Source: CAVRXZ01 sp963773035
GTDB taxonomy: Bacteria; Acidobacteriota; Vicinamibacteria; Vicinamibacterales; CAVVIG01
Assembly: GCA_963773035.1 (NCBI GenBank)
Contig: CAVYZX010000038.1
Coordinates: 62,001 to 126,000 of the forward strand
Direction of reading: 5' to 3'
DNA: 64,000 nt
Each line of letters opens with the position of its first letter. The stretch's first letter is position 1. The position numbers and the translations under genes were made by a program. Below are positions 25,652 through 35,277 of the stretch, one piece after another. The notes under the pieces were generated by a model, which was not told where the DNA came from, ran no database searches, and saw nothing but the letters and a program-made list of their open reading frames with translations.

Positions 25652-26563
25652 TTACCGGCTGGCCGGTGCGCGGCCGGGCGCGAACTCGAAGCCGAAGACA
25701 TTCGGGAGAACCTGGCTGCCTTCGGCGCACGCAAACTCCATCAGCTCCGTGTCCGACTTTGCGGCCTGAAAGGTGCCGGCGATCTTGATCGGCCGCGTGA
25801 ACATTTTCGGATCGTCGATCGTGATCTGGTAATCGAGGATGTTCGGGTCGATCCTCGTGAAGCGCTCGACGGTATGCAGCGCATCGCTATGGTACGGGAC
25901 GGTGCGCGACAACGACGTCTTGTCGTTGAAGTTGGTGGTGTCCACCACCAGCGTCTCGCCCTCCCAGTGGCCGACGGGATCCCCCATGAACAGGCGGATG
26001 TTCGGACCCACGTGCGGGCGTCCGTCGGTCGGGATCACACGCGTCACGTGATTGTATTCGTACATCATCACGAAATAGCCAGGGCGCTGGACGATCTGGT
26101 ACGGGTGCCGGTCGTCGGCTTCGAGCGGGCCGGGAAGGATGCATCGGGCGGCCTTTTCGACGTAGGCCAGCGAAGCCGGCGGGATCATCTTGGGGATGAA
26201 TTCGCGCCGCGCCTTATCCGCTTCTGGCTGCCAGGGCAGCACTCGATCGGCCGGATCGATCACGCCCGCCGGGCGTCCCTGCAGAACGGAACGATCCTGG
26301 GTGGTGAAGACACCCGTGTTGAAAACAGTTGGATACGGTTGGCCGGTGCTCCCAAAGTCGCCCAACGGGGTATTCGGAGCGTTGGCTTCTTGAAGGCCGA
26401 CACCACGGCGCGCCCACGCGCCCTGCATATCAGGGTGACCATCGGCCGTGCGCGGCGCGACGTATTTTGGCGCGGCTTTCTCCTGACCGTTCGCAGGGAT
26501 GGGGGTCATCACCAGCGCGAGGAGGGCCGCGGCGGCGGATATTCCGGACAGCACAGTTTTCAT
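25652..26563 (-). CDS. Secreted protein of unknown family, tandem paralogue B
   Basis: 303 residues from ATG 26563, overlapping the stop of the previous gene by 4 bases (ATGA). Signal peptide MKTVLSGISAAAALLALVMT. The diagnostic stretch is FMGDPVGHWEGETLVVDTTN followed by TVPYHSDALHTVERFTRID and a short RPIKIAGTF; the protein at 26560-27354 carries the same pattern. A Cys-x-x-Pro-Gly motif (ARCILPGP) lies mid-protein. The fold and activity are unknown. The translational overlap suggests both paralogues act in one complex or pathway. Confidence 0.75.
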   Translation of the reverse strand: MKTVLSGISAAAALLALVMTPIPANGQEKAAPKYVAPRTADGHPDMQGAWARRGVGLQEANAPNTPLGDFGSTGQPYPTVFNTGVFTTQDRSVLQGRPAGVIDPADRVLPWQPEADKARREFIPKMIPPASLAYVEKAARCILPGPLEADDRHPYQIVQRPGYFVMMYEYNHVTRVIPTDGRPHVGPNIRLFMGDPVGHWEGETLVVDTTNFNDKTSLSRTVPYHSDALHTVERFTRIDPNILDYQITIDDPKMFTRPIKIAGTFQAAKSDTELMEFACAEGSQVLPNVFGFEFAPGRAPASR

Positions 26564-27354
26564 TGCGCCACTCCTACGGGTTTTGCGTTGCCATACCTCT
26601 TGTCCTGGAGGTAATACACGCACTCGTACTCCAGGAGCTTGACGTTCTTGTCGATGCGGCGGTAGAGCGGCATGCTGATCTTCCAAGGCCGCGAGAACAC
26701 CTTGGGATCCTCCAGTGTCGCCTCGTACATGATGTGGCCGGCATCGATCAGCGTATAGCGCTCCACGACGTGGAGGGCATCGCTGTGAAAGTTCCCCGCG
26801 TGATCGAGCCACGTGCGGTCGTCCAAGTTGGTGACATCCACCACCAGCGTGTCGCCTTCCCAACGCCCGCGAGAGTCGCCCATCCAGAAATCGGGAAAAC
26901 CTTGCGGGTGGGGTGATCCGTCGGTGAAGACGTGGCGCCGCGCGTGTGTGAACTCGTACGAGAAGACGACCAGCTTCGGCGTCTGAATGATCTCGAACGG
27001 GAAGGGCATGTAGGTCGCCCTGGGAACGCCGGGAAGGTAACAGGTCGCTTCGGCCGGGTCATCGGTGTCGCGATGCTCGAAGTTGTCGCGCTGCTTTGCG
27101 GCGGCAGCGGGCAGATAGGGGATTGTTCCGCCTTCCACGACACCCTGTCCGGGAGGCAAGCCCAGAGCGCCGGAGTGATCCTGCAAGTCCCAGGCGGCGC
27201 TGTTCAACACCTGCCAGATGCCGCTCAGATCCGGTTTGCCATCGGGACCGCGCGGGATGTCGGACCTCGCCTGAGCCCGCCCAACTGAGGGAATCGCCGC
27301 GCACAGAAGCGTGAGAAAAACGGCCGTCAGTCTCGGTCCGCACGGGGAAATCAT
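26560..27354 (-). CDS. Secreted protein of unknown family, tandem paralogue A
   Basis: 264 residues from ATG 27354, first gene of a seven-gene minus-strand operon. Signal peptide MISPCGPRLTAVFLTLLCAAI, then IPRGPDGKPDLSGIWQVLNS, the usual mature start of this family. Shared with the next gene are WMGDSRGRWEGDTLVVDVTN, GNFHSDALHVVERYTLID and FSRPWKISMP. A conserved Cys sits in ATCYLPGVPR. Function unknown; the family is common in soil Acidobacteriota. Confidence 0.75.
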   Translation of the reverse strand: MISPCGPRLTAVFLTLLCAAIPSVGRAQARSDIPRGPDGKPDLSGIWQVLNSAAWDLQDHSGALGLPPGQGVVEGGTIPYLPAAAAKQRDNFEHRDTDDPAEATCYLPGVPRATYMPFPFEIIQTPKLVVFSYEFTHARRHVFTDGSPHPQGFPDFWMGDSRGRWEGDTLVVDVTNLDDRTWLDHAGNFHSDALHVVERYTLIDAGHIMYEATLEDPKVFSRPWKISMPLYRRIDKNVKLLEYECVYYLQDKRYGNAKPVGVAQ

Positions 27355-27647
27355 GCTGCCCTCACGACTTCATCGGCCCGTTGGAGCCACTGCGTGATGC
27401 GTACTCGCCGAGCAGTATAGGCGCCAGCCGGAATGCGCACAAGGCGCACATGTCCACGCGAAAGAACTGGTCATCAGGCAGGCCTCCTGGGCACGAAACA
27501 TGCGGGAGGCGCAGCGGCTGAGTCGCCGGCGCGTCGTTTCCGGCCAAAACTCGTGACGTGTGGCGTTCGACCCGCGATATTCCGCGGCCTGAAGGGTCCC
27601 ACTTCGCGCATAATCGCGCTTTTTGAGAACAGAGAGGAGAAGCCTGC
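27355..27647. other. Divergent intergenic region
   Basis: 293 bases separate the minus-strand operon (start 27354) from the sulfatase (start 27648). It should hold both promoters. The only clear site is AGAGGAG 8 bases before ATG 27648. I see no palindromic operator, riboswitch or credible small gene. Confidence 0.5.
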
Positions 27648-29269
27648 ATGGCAAAGACGAAGAGGCCCGCAGTGGTGAAGACGGCCAAGCGTGGACTGCC
27701 GAAATCAGCCGAGCGCCCAAGGACGCCGATCGACAAACCCAATATTCTGGTGATCTGGGGCGATGACATCGGCCAGTCGAACCTGAGTTGCTACACGCAC
27801 GGGCTGATGGGCTATCGCACACCGAACATCGATCGCATCGCCAAGGAAGGCATGTTGTTCACCGATTCCTACGGCGAGCAGTCCTGCACGGCGGGCCGAT
27901 CGTCCTTCATCACGGGGCAGAGTGTCTATCGCACCGGCTTGTCCAAGGTCGGCGATTCCCGCCGCGCCGATCGGCATGTCGGACAAGAGTCGTGACCATC
28001 GCGGCGCTCCTCAAGAATCAGGGCTACGCCACCGGGCAGTTCGGCAAGAACCACCTCGGCGACCTGAACCACATGCTGCCGACGAATCATGGATTCGATG
28101 AATTCTTCGGGAACCTTTACCATCTCAACGCCGAAGAGGATCCGGAGCAGCCCAACTATCCCCCGGAGAAGGATTTCCCGAACTTCCGCAAGAACTTCGG
28201 CCCGCGCGGCGTCATCCATTCCTGGGCAACCGAGAAAGACGACCCGACCGACGAACCTCGTTGGGGCCGCGTTGGCAGGCAGAGGATCAAAGACACCGGC
28301 CCACTCACTCGCAAGCGCATGGAAACGTGTGACGATGAGTTCGTCGCCGCCGCGTCGGATTTCATCAAGCGCCAGCACAAGGCGGGGAAGCCATTCTTCG
28401 TCTGGTTGAACACGACCCACATGCACTTATTTACCCACACCAAGAGGCGGAGTCTCGGCCAGGCTGGCCGATGGCAATCGCCATATCACGACACGATGAT
28501 CGACCACGACAAGAACGTCGGCCAGATGCTCAAGCTCCTAGACGACCTCGGCATCGCGGAGACTACTTTCGTGATGTATTCAACCGACAACGGCCCTCAC
28601 CGGAACACGTGGCCGGACGGCGGTATGACGCCGTTCCGCAGCGAGAAGAACACCAACTGGGAGGGCGCTTTCCGTATTCCGCTCCTAGTACGTTGGCCAG
28701 GGAAGATCGCCGCTGGCTCGATAGCCAACGGCATCGTGCAGCATCATGACTGGCTGCCGACTTTCCTCGCCATGGCAGGTGCTTCGGATGTCGTCGACAA
28801 GCTGAAGACTGGCTACCGGGCGATCGGCAGGACCTACAAGAACCACATCGACGGATTCAATCTCCTGCCCTACCTGACCGGCCAAACCAAGGAGAGCCCC
28901 CGTAACTTCTTCTTCTACTTCAGTGACGATGGCGACATGCTTGGTTTGCGCTTCGACAACTGGAAGGTGGTTTTCATGGAGCAGCGGTGTCACGGCACAA
29001 TGCAGGTCTGGGCGGAGCCGTTCACGCGCCTGCGCCTGCCGAAGCTGTTCAATTTGCGAACCGATCCCTACGAGTTTGCCGACGTCACGTCAAACACCTA
29101 CTGGGACTGGTTCGCCCAGAACGCGATCCTGGCCCTCGCATCCCAGACGGTAGTGGCAAAATTCGTAGAGACGTTCAAAGAGTTCCCTGCCGTTCAGAAA
29201 CCAAACACCTTTACGGTGGACGACGCGCTGTCGAAGCTGAGCGAAGCGGTCAGCGGCGCGGGACACTGA
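27648..29269 (+). pseudogene. Arylsulfatase-type sulfatase, frame broken by two extra bases
   Basis: Starts at ATG 27648. PNILVIWGDDIGQSNLSCYT gives the metal-binding Asp pair and SCTAGRSSFITGQS is the sulfatase motif C-T-A-G-R, whose Cys becomes formylglycine. Then the frame moves twice: an extra G near 27954 (giving IPAAPIGMSDKS) and an extra C near 27991, after which VTIAALLKNQGYATGQFGKN continues to the stop at 29269 with YSTDNGPHRNTWPDGG. Removing both bases gives 539 residues. No signal peptide is visible (Lys-rich N-terminus). As written the product stops after 115 residues. Confidence 0.8.
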
Positions 29270-29706
29270 CCGTGATCAAGTCGGACCGGACGGCGGCTTG
29301 CCGCCGTCCGGTTTCCCCGCTGGAACAGCCGGCTGCGGTGACTCGGTTTGGTTTCAACAATCACGCTCCAGACATGCGCGTCACGATAGTGTTCAGCTCG
29401 GGGATATGACCTGAGGGCTTTTGCGGTGCTCAGGCGCGTTTACACTTGTATCCGGTGCCTGGCCGTACTAAATTGCCCTGTGAAGATGCGCTGGCCCCGC
29501 CTGGCCAACGCAGTCATTGACGCAAACGACAAAGGACCGACCAGTGACGATGTCGCTTCCTATTCGCGTGGCCCTCGGCACGTTCTCGCCCTGACTATTA
29601 GTTGCTCATCGTCTAGTCTCATCGCGCTCCTGGACGAAGCGAAGAATCTGCTGCCGACCGCCGGCCTCGAAGTCCGTCGCGGAAGAAGCGGCCATCCCTT
29701 CCGCAG
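29270..29706. other. Intergenic region after the sulfatase
   Basis: About 437 bases. It opens with the strong hairpin at 29285-29312. The rest has no convincing gene. A short plus-strand frame near 29560-29640 reads RHVLALTISCSSSSLIALLD, which could be a displaced lipoprotein signal of the gene beginning at 29707; this is speculative. Confidence 0.4.
29285..29315 (+). terminator. Hairpin terminator downstream of the sulfatase
   Basis: A perfect 12-base stem (29285-29296 with 29301-29312) closes a CTTG loop, beginning 16 bases after the sulfatase stop codon. Only a short T run (TTT) follows, so termination would be of the G+C-rich type with a weak tail. Confidence 0.6.
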
Positions 29707-31128
29707 GTGGAAGACGACGACAAGCCGCTGCCGGACGTGCCCTCACCGTACGACGCACTGCCGGCGGAAACACGTGGCCTGCTCGAAACCCCATTCACCG
29801 GCGATTTCGACGCGATGGTGAAGCGCCGTCTGATCCGCGCAGGGGTCGTCTTCAACCGGACGCAGTATTTCATCGACAGAGGAGTTCAGCGCGGCATCAG
29901 CTACGAGTCGATCAATCTATTCGAACAGGAATTGAACAAGCGGTTGAAGACAGGACTGCTCAAGGTCCATGTCGCCATCGTGCCGCTCTCACGCGACCAG
30001 CTCTTCTCATCGCTTCAGGAGGGCAAGGTCGACCTCGTTGCCGCCGCGCTCACGATTACGCCCGAGCGAAGAAAGCAGGTCGACTTCAGCATTCCGACTC
30101 GTACGGGGGTGTCGGAGATCGCTGTGACCTCGAAGGATGCTCCGCCGATTGCTACGACAGACGACCTGGCTGGCCGCGAAGTGTTCGTCCGTCGGAGCAG
30201 CAGCTACTACGAGAGCCTCGTGGACCTGAACGCGGATCTCAAGAGCCGCGGGAAGCCAGCTGTGATCATCAAGGAGGCGCCCGACGCGCTCGAAGACGAC
30301 GATGTGCTCGAGATGGTCAACGCAGGACTCGTGGAGCTCACGATCGTCGACGATTTCGTCGCTGAATTCTGGCAACAGGTATTTCCCGACATCCGTCTTC
30401 ACAAGGATGCGGTCGTGAGGACCGGCGGTGAAATCTCGGTCGGCGTGCGAAAGAACAACCCGAAGCTCCGGGGAGCGGTGAACGCCTGGATCAAGAAATA
30501 CGGGCCGGGTACGGCGTTCGGCAACACCATCGAGAAGCGCTATCTGCAGAGCACCACGTACGTGAAGGACGCGGCTTCAGAAGGGGAACGGAAGAAGCTC
30601 CGAGCACTGGTGAAACTCTTCGAGACATACGGCGGCCAATACAACGTGGACTACCTGCTGATGGCGGCGCAGGGCTTTCAGGAATCCCGTCTGGACCAGT
30701 CGGCGAGGAGCCGTGTCGGCGCGATTGGCGTCATGCAGGTGATGCCAGCGACGGGGAAGGATCTCGCCGTTGGTGATATCACCAAGGTCGAGCCGAACAT
30801 TCACGCCGGCGTCAAGTACTTCCGGTTCATGATGGATCAGTTCTACAAAGACGAGCCGATGGACGAGCTCAACAAAGGGCTGATGACGCTGGCGTCGTAC
30901 AACGCCGGACCGGGCCGTCTCCGGCAGCTTCGAGCTGAGACAGCTCGTCGCGGTCTCGATCCCAACAAGTGGTTCGGCAACGTCGAGCGCGTGGTCTCGG
31001 AACGGGTCGGGCGGGAAACCGTGCAGTACGTGAGCAACATCTATAAGTACTACGTCGCCTATCGGCTGGTACTGGATCGCGATCAGGCGCGGGAGCGTGC
31101 GAGAGGCGAGGTGAGGGACAATCCGTAG
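29707..31128 (+). CDS. MltF-like lytic transglycosylase with an N-terminal solute-binding domain
   Basis: 473 residues from GTG 29707. An extracellular solute-binding (SBP_bac_3) domain spans about 35-290 (LFEQELNKRLKTGLLKVHVA; GKVDLVAAALTITPERRKQV). An SLT transglycosylase domain follows, with the catalytic Glu in AAQGFQESRLDQSARSRVGA, then IGVMQVMPATGKDLA and LASYNAGPGRLRQL. This is the architecture of MltF, a periplasmic murein-cleaving enzyme. A signal peptide is expected but absent from this reading; the true 5' end may be in another frame in the preceding 150 bases. Confidence 0.8.
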   Translation: MEDDDKPLPDVPSPYDALPAETRGLLETPFTGDFDAMVKRRLIRAGVVFNRTQYFIDRGVQRGISYESINLFEQELNKRLKTGLLKVHVAIVPLSRDQLFSSLQEGKVDLVAAALTITPERRKQVDFSIPTRTGVSEIAVTSKDAPPIATTDDLAGREVFVRRSSSYYESLVDLNADLKSRGKPAVIIKEAPDALEDDDVLEMVNAGLVELTIVDDFVAEFWQQVFPDIRLHKDAVVRTGGEISVGVRKNNPKLRGAVNAWIKKYGPGTAFGNTIEKRYLQSTTYVKDAASEGERKKLRALVKLFETYGGQYNVDYLLMAAQGFQESRLDQSARSRVGAIGVMQVMPATGKDLAVGDITKVEPNIHAGVKYFRFMMDQFYKDEPMDELNKGLMTLASYNAGPGRLRQLRAETARRGLDPNKWFGNVERVVSERVGRETVQYVSNIYKYYVAYRLVLDRDQARERARGEVRDNP

Positions 31129-31189
31129 CCCGATAGACGCTAAACTGCTGTCCAGGACGCGGTAATCGCGCGTCTGCAGGATACCGTTT

Positions 31190-32831
31190 ATGGGCTCACC
31201 GCCATTCGGCGCCACTCTACTGCTCCCTCGCGCCAGCCAGCGTGTCTCATCCTACGTTACCGGTACGAGCGCACTCGCTCCCGAGCTTCTCAGCCAATCG
31301 GTCCAGCGGCTCCGCATCCTGGCGCTCCTCTACGCTTTCACCTTCTTCATGGCGGGGTTTTTTCCAAATCTGCTCTTCGCCAGCGATCGCGCGCGCTTCC
31401 TTCAGGACGCTGCAAACTGGGTCCCAGGCGTAGTCTCCATTGCCGGAGGCCTGCTCATGTGGGCGATCACATTGAGCAAACGCGTGCGGTTGACGACGAT
31501 CATGAATGTCGGGCTGCTATTCGAGGTCGTCAGCTGCTACGGTATCGCGCTCGCCGAGTACTTCCAGCCAATGCGGCTCGATATGAACGCCTGGCTCGGA
31601 CTGTCTTGGGTCGCTGCATGGGCCCCTCTCTTCACAGTGGTGATCCCCACGCGTCCTCGCAAGGCCGCGCTGTTTACCCTGGCATCCGTGAGTGCGCCTC
31701 CTGTGGTGATCGCGTTCATGGTCGTCACGCACCGAACCATCTTCAGCCCGGATGCCAAAACGTTCTTCTTCTGGATCGTGCTTCCCTACCTGCTCATCAC
31801 GCTGATGTCCTACGTCGGAGCGCGCGTCGTCTATAGCCTCGGCAAAGCGGTCACGGAGGCGCGCCAGTTGGGAAGCTATCGTCTCGTTGAGCGGCTCGGT
31901 CAAGGCGGCATGGGCGAGGTGTGGCGTGCCCAGCACAGGCTGCTCGCGCGCCCAGCCGCCATCAAGCTCATTCGCACGCAGCAGTCGGCAGATGGCGGCA
32001 GTTCAGACGAAGCGGTTCGTCGTTTCGAGCGTGAAGCACAAGTGACCGCCGGCCTCACGTCGCCGCATACGGTGCAGTTGTACGATTTCGGCGTCGCCGA
32101 CGATGGGAACTTCTACTATGTGATGGAGCTTCTGGACGGCCTCGACCTGCAGATCCTTGTGCGGCGGCATGGACCCCTGCCGGCCGAACGTGCGATTTAC
32201 CTGCTGCGCCAGGTGTGTCAATCGCTGGCCGAAGCCGAGCTGCACGGTCTCGTCCATCGCGACATCAAACCCGCGAATCTGTTCGTCTGCCGGTATGGTG
32301 GCGAGTACGACTTCGTCAAAGTGCTCGATTTCGGCATCGCCAAGGCGGTTCCTGACATGATGGAGACGGGAGCGCTCGAGTTGACGCGCGACAACCTCCT
32401 TCGCGGCACACCGGCATACATCGCGCCGGAGCAGGCGTTGGGTGATTCGCAGGTGGACAGTCGCGCCGATATCTACGCCACGGGGTGCGTTGCATACTTT
32501 CTGCTGACAGGAGAGCTTGTCTTCACCGCCGACACACCGATGGCCCTCGTCGTGCAGCACGCCAGCACGCCTCCGACTCCCCCGTCGGAGCGATCGGAGC
32601 TGCCGATTCCCTCCGGGCTCGACCGAGTCGTCATGGATTGTCTCGCCAAGCGGCCCGGCGATCGGCCGCAGTCGGCCAAAGAGCTGGCGCGTCGACTTTC
32701 AGAGGTCGGCCTTTCGAACCCGTGGACCGAGGAACGTGCCCGGGAGTGGTGGGAAGCGCACCGTCCGGTCGTGGCTTCGCCGCCCGTTATGCCATCCAGC
32801 GCTGACGGCCGTGATGGTTCAGAAGCGGTAG
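31190..32831 (+). CDS. Serine/threonine protein kinase with N-terminal membrane domain
   Basis: From ATG 31190. Residues about 40-220 contain roughly five hydrophobic helices, and the Pkn2-type kinase domain follows: GQGGMGEVWRAQH (P-loop), AIKLIR (Lys), HGLVHRDIKPANLF, LDFGIAK and GTPAYIAPEQAL. The usual bacterial order is kinase first and membrane segment after; here it is reversed. The literal frame runs on to 33235, antisense to the porin gene for over 400 bases. A +1 shift near 32760-32815 would end it at TAG 32829-32831, giving 546 residues and a normal 13 bp overlap; I use that end but it is inferred. Confidence 0.78.
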
Positions 32832-34195
32832 CGCGTGGTGAACGAGTAGAAACCGAAGCCGTTGTTCACGAACGTACTTTCGAGAAACGGACCCGAGAAG
32901 AATCGCGTGATCGCACCCTGCAGCTGAAGATGGCGCGTGACCTGCCACACTGCTGTCACCCCAGGGTTGGTGCCGACATATGTTCCAGTGCCCGCGCCTG
33001 GCGGAACCAGGAGTCGCAGGTCGGTGCTGTAGATGCCGTCTCCAGCCGATGTGCGCCAGTAGCTTGGCGCCTCCACACCCAGCGTCAGATCGCGTCGAGG
33101 GAAAATCGTCACGGCCACATTGAAATCGATGAGATTGGTGGGTCCGAACAACCCGACGGCACCCGAATACGAATTACCTGGGAAAAGCGGATTGAACGAC
33201 TGCAGCTTTGGATCGGTCCTGTCCTTGTCACCTGATGCCATGTCCGTGCGGACGCTCACTCGAGGTCTCCACGGTACAGAGAGGAGACGGTAGCCGGTCT
33301 CGGTGGCGAACGCCCACGCTCGAATGGGCGCGTCGGCAAAGCGGCCCCACTGGAACACCACGTCGTAGTTCAAGTCGAGCCGCGGGCCCGCTCCATTCCA
33401 TTTCCCACCGAGCGTGTGCCGCAGCTCGGGACCGAGGGCCTGCGCATAGAGAGAATGTTCTCTGTCGATGCCTAGATAGTAGACACCGAGCTCGCGCTGC
33501 AACGTCTTGCCGCTCCTGCTTGCCGCGCCTCCCCAGAAGCGCTGCTCGTGATCGGGACGATCGTCCAAGGCACCGGCGTTGAGGCCGACGAGCTCGGCGC
33601 CGACACCGACAAAGCTCCAGGACGGAGTCCGGTAAGCGGCCGCTAGCCCATCGAAGCTGCGTTTGACGTTCAGGCCGGGACTGGCCGAAATCAGCCGTGT
33701 GCTGCCAATTTCTATCTCCTGACGCCCGACGATGACGCCGAAGCGGTTCCGTTGGCGAACCGGTAAGCGCAGTTCGAAGAACATCTGGTGCAGGTCGAAC
33801 GTGTTTCGATCGGTCGGACGAGGAGATCGCAGCTGACCGTTGATGATGCCGCTTTGCAGCTCGCCGAACACGCGGAACCGCTGTCCGAGCCGTAGATCGG
33901 CCCCGAACAGGTACCGCTGCAGCGCGTAGTTGTCGACCGTCGACGGCCGCGCGGTGGTCTCACGGATGCGGAAACCTTCCGGCCGAACGCGAAACTCACC
34001 GCTCAGAGTCAGCGACCGGTCCTCGCGGCCGAGCGGGATGTACTTGACGGGATCCCAGAAGTCGATCTTTGGTGAGGTCTTGAGAAACGTCCAGTCCTCG
34101 TCAGCCGTGTTGGGTCGATACACCCGCGTCTGGCTATCCTGTGCCGCGGCGTGCACGGATACCAGGACCAATACGACAGCGAGGATTGCGCGCAA
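32819..34195 (-). CDS. Alginate-export-like outer-membrane porin
   Basis: 458 residues from TTG 34195; an in-frame stop lies just upstream, so no other start is available. Signal peptide MRAILAVVLVLVSVHAAAQ. The barrel has alternating polar/apolar strands, the alginate_exp-type region RYLFGADLRLGQRFRVFGEL and IVGRQEIEIGSTRLISAS, and an aromatic C-terminus ending Arg-Tyr-Arg-Phe, the usual outer-membrane signal. It probably passes a small organic solute across the outer membrane. It converges with the kinase gene. Confidence 0.75.
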   Translation of the reverse strand: MRAILAVVLVLVSVHAAAQDSQTRVYRPNTADEDWTFLKTSPKIDFWDPVKYIPLGREDRSLTLSGEFRVRPEGFRIRETTARPSTVDNYALQRYLFGADLRLGQRFRVFGELQSGIINGQLRSPRPTDRNTFDLHQMFFELRLPVRQRNRFGVIVGRQEIEIGSTRLISASPGLNVKRSFDGLAAAYRTPSWSFVGVGAELVGLNAGALDDRPDHEQRFWGGAASRSGKTLQRELGVYYLGIDREHSLYAQALGPELRHTLGGKWNGAGPRLDLNYDVVFQWGRFADAPIRAWAFATETGYRLLSVPWRPRVSVRTDMASGDKDRTDPKLQSFNPLFPGNSYSGAVGLFGPTNLIDFNVAVTIFPRRDLTLGVEAPSYWRTSAGDGIYSTDLRLLVPPGAGTGTYVGTNPGVTAVWQVTRHLQLQGAITRFFSGPFLESTFVNNGFGFYSFTTRYRF

Positions 34196-34217
34196 TGGGA
34201 ACTAATTGTAGACGACT

Positions 34218-34727
34218 TCAAGAACCCATCTTGGCCGCGACGGCGCGTTCGAGATCGCCGATCTCGATCTTCTTCATGTGAAGCATCGCTTCCATCGCGC
34301 GTTGTGCCTTTTCGGATTCATGGTCCATCAGCAGTCCCGTCAGCATGCGAGGCGCGACCTGCCATGAAAGACCGTACTTGTCCTTTAGCCAGCCGCACTG
34401 TTGCGCCTTCGGATCGCCGCCTTTCGACAGCTTCTCCCAGTAGTAATCCACCTCGATCTGGGTCTCGCAGAAAACCTGCAGCGACACCGCTTCGTTGAAC
34501 TTGAAGTTGGGCCCACCGTTCAGCGCGGTGAACGGTTGTCCGTCCAGTTCGAACGCCACGGTCATCACCGAGCCGGCGGGCTGTTTGTGAATCTCGAATC
34601 CAGCCTTGCCATAGCGGGCGACGCTGAGGACCTTCGAGTTCTTGAAGATCGAGACGTAGAACGCAGCAGCTTCTTCGGCCTGGTTGTCGAACCACAAGCA
34701 GGGGGCGATTCGTTGTGTAGCAAGCAT
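34218..34727 (-). CDS. VOC family protein, PhnB / 3-demethylubiquinone methyltransferase-like
   Basis: 169 residues from ATG 34727 with AGGAGA 6 bases upstream. The family pattern includes ITPCLWFD-like IAPCLWFDNQAEEAAAFYVS, a TVAFELDGQPFTALNGGPNF block and EKLSKGGDPKAQQCGWLKDK followed by YGLSWQVAPRML. Two beta-alpha-beta-beta-beta modules form the vicinal-oxygen-chelate fold. The catalytic role is not established for this branch. It is 22 bp upstream of the porin and on the same strand. Confidence 0.85.
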   Translation of the reverse strand: MLATQRIAPCLWFDNQAEEAAAFYVSIFKNSKVLSVARYGKAGFEIHKQPAGSVMTVAFELDGQPFTALNGGPNFKFNEAVSLQVFCETQIEVDYYWEKLSKGGDPKAQQCGWLKDKYGLSWQVAPRMLTGLLMDHESEKAQRAMEAMLHMKKIEIGDLERAVAAKMGS

Positions 34728-35277
34728 GAGCTTTCTCCTCCGCGAATACTCCGAGCGCCAAACTGTCGATCCGATTTCGTCGTACAGGGATCCGCCTGTC
34801 AAGCACGGCTGGTCGAAGGTCAACAGCAGACGATCGGATCTCCACTTGCATTAAAACGCACAGAAGTGCGCTTGCTGTCCTCTGTTCTGACTCGCACTTC
34901 TGAGCCGGGTCCGGTGGCGGCCGATATCGTTGGTGTAGGGAGGTTTGCGGCGTCCACGCTGCTGGGGGCGACTGAGCCGCGGATCTGACATGAGGGTTAC
35001 GACCTTAACGTGCTTGTTCGTCAGCAAAGATGGACGGTTGTCGATCCACCAGTTGGAGCCGCCGGCTCCTGCGGAGTTTCAGCTGCAGCCAATCCCGCCG
35101 GGCATGAAGCACGCGGCGAAAGTGTTGGGGCTTCCCTCCGAACCACGGACTTTCAAACGAACCGTGGAAGGGTCCTTGCCGGTGTACGAAGAAATCTGAC
35201 CTGGCCGATTGGTGCGTTGAGGAACTGGAACGAATGGGCGCCAGCGTCCGCAACATCTGGCGCCCACGATTCAGAGC
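34728..35277. other. Mostly non-coding region
   Basis: About 550 bases between the VOC gene and the dienelactone hydrolase. One short plus-strand frame, 34990-35199 (69 residues, MRVTTLTCLFVSKDGRLSIH...), has no ribosome site and no recognised similarity, so I do not call it a gene. No RNA gene or repeat was seen. Confidence 0.45.
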
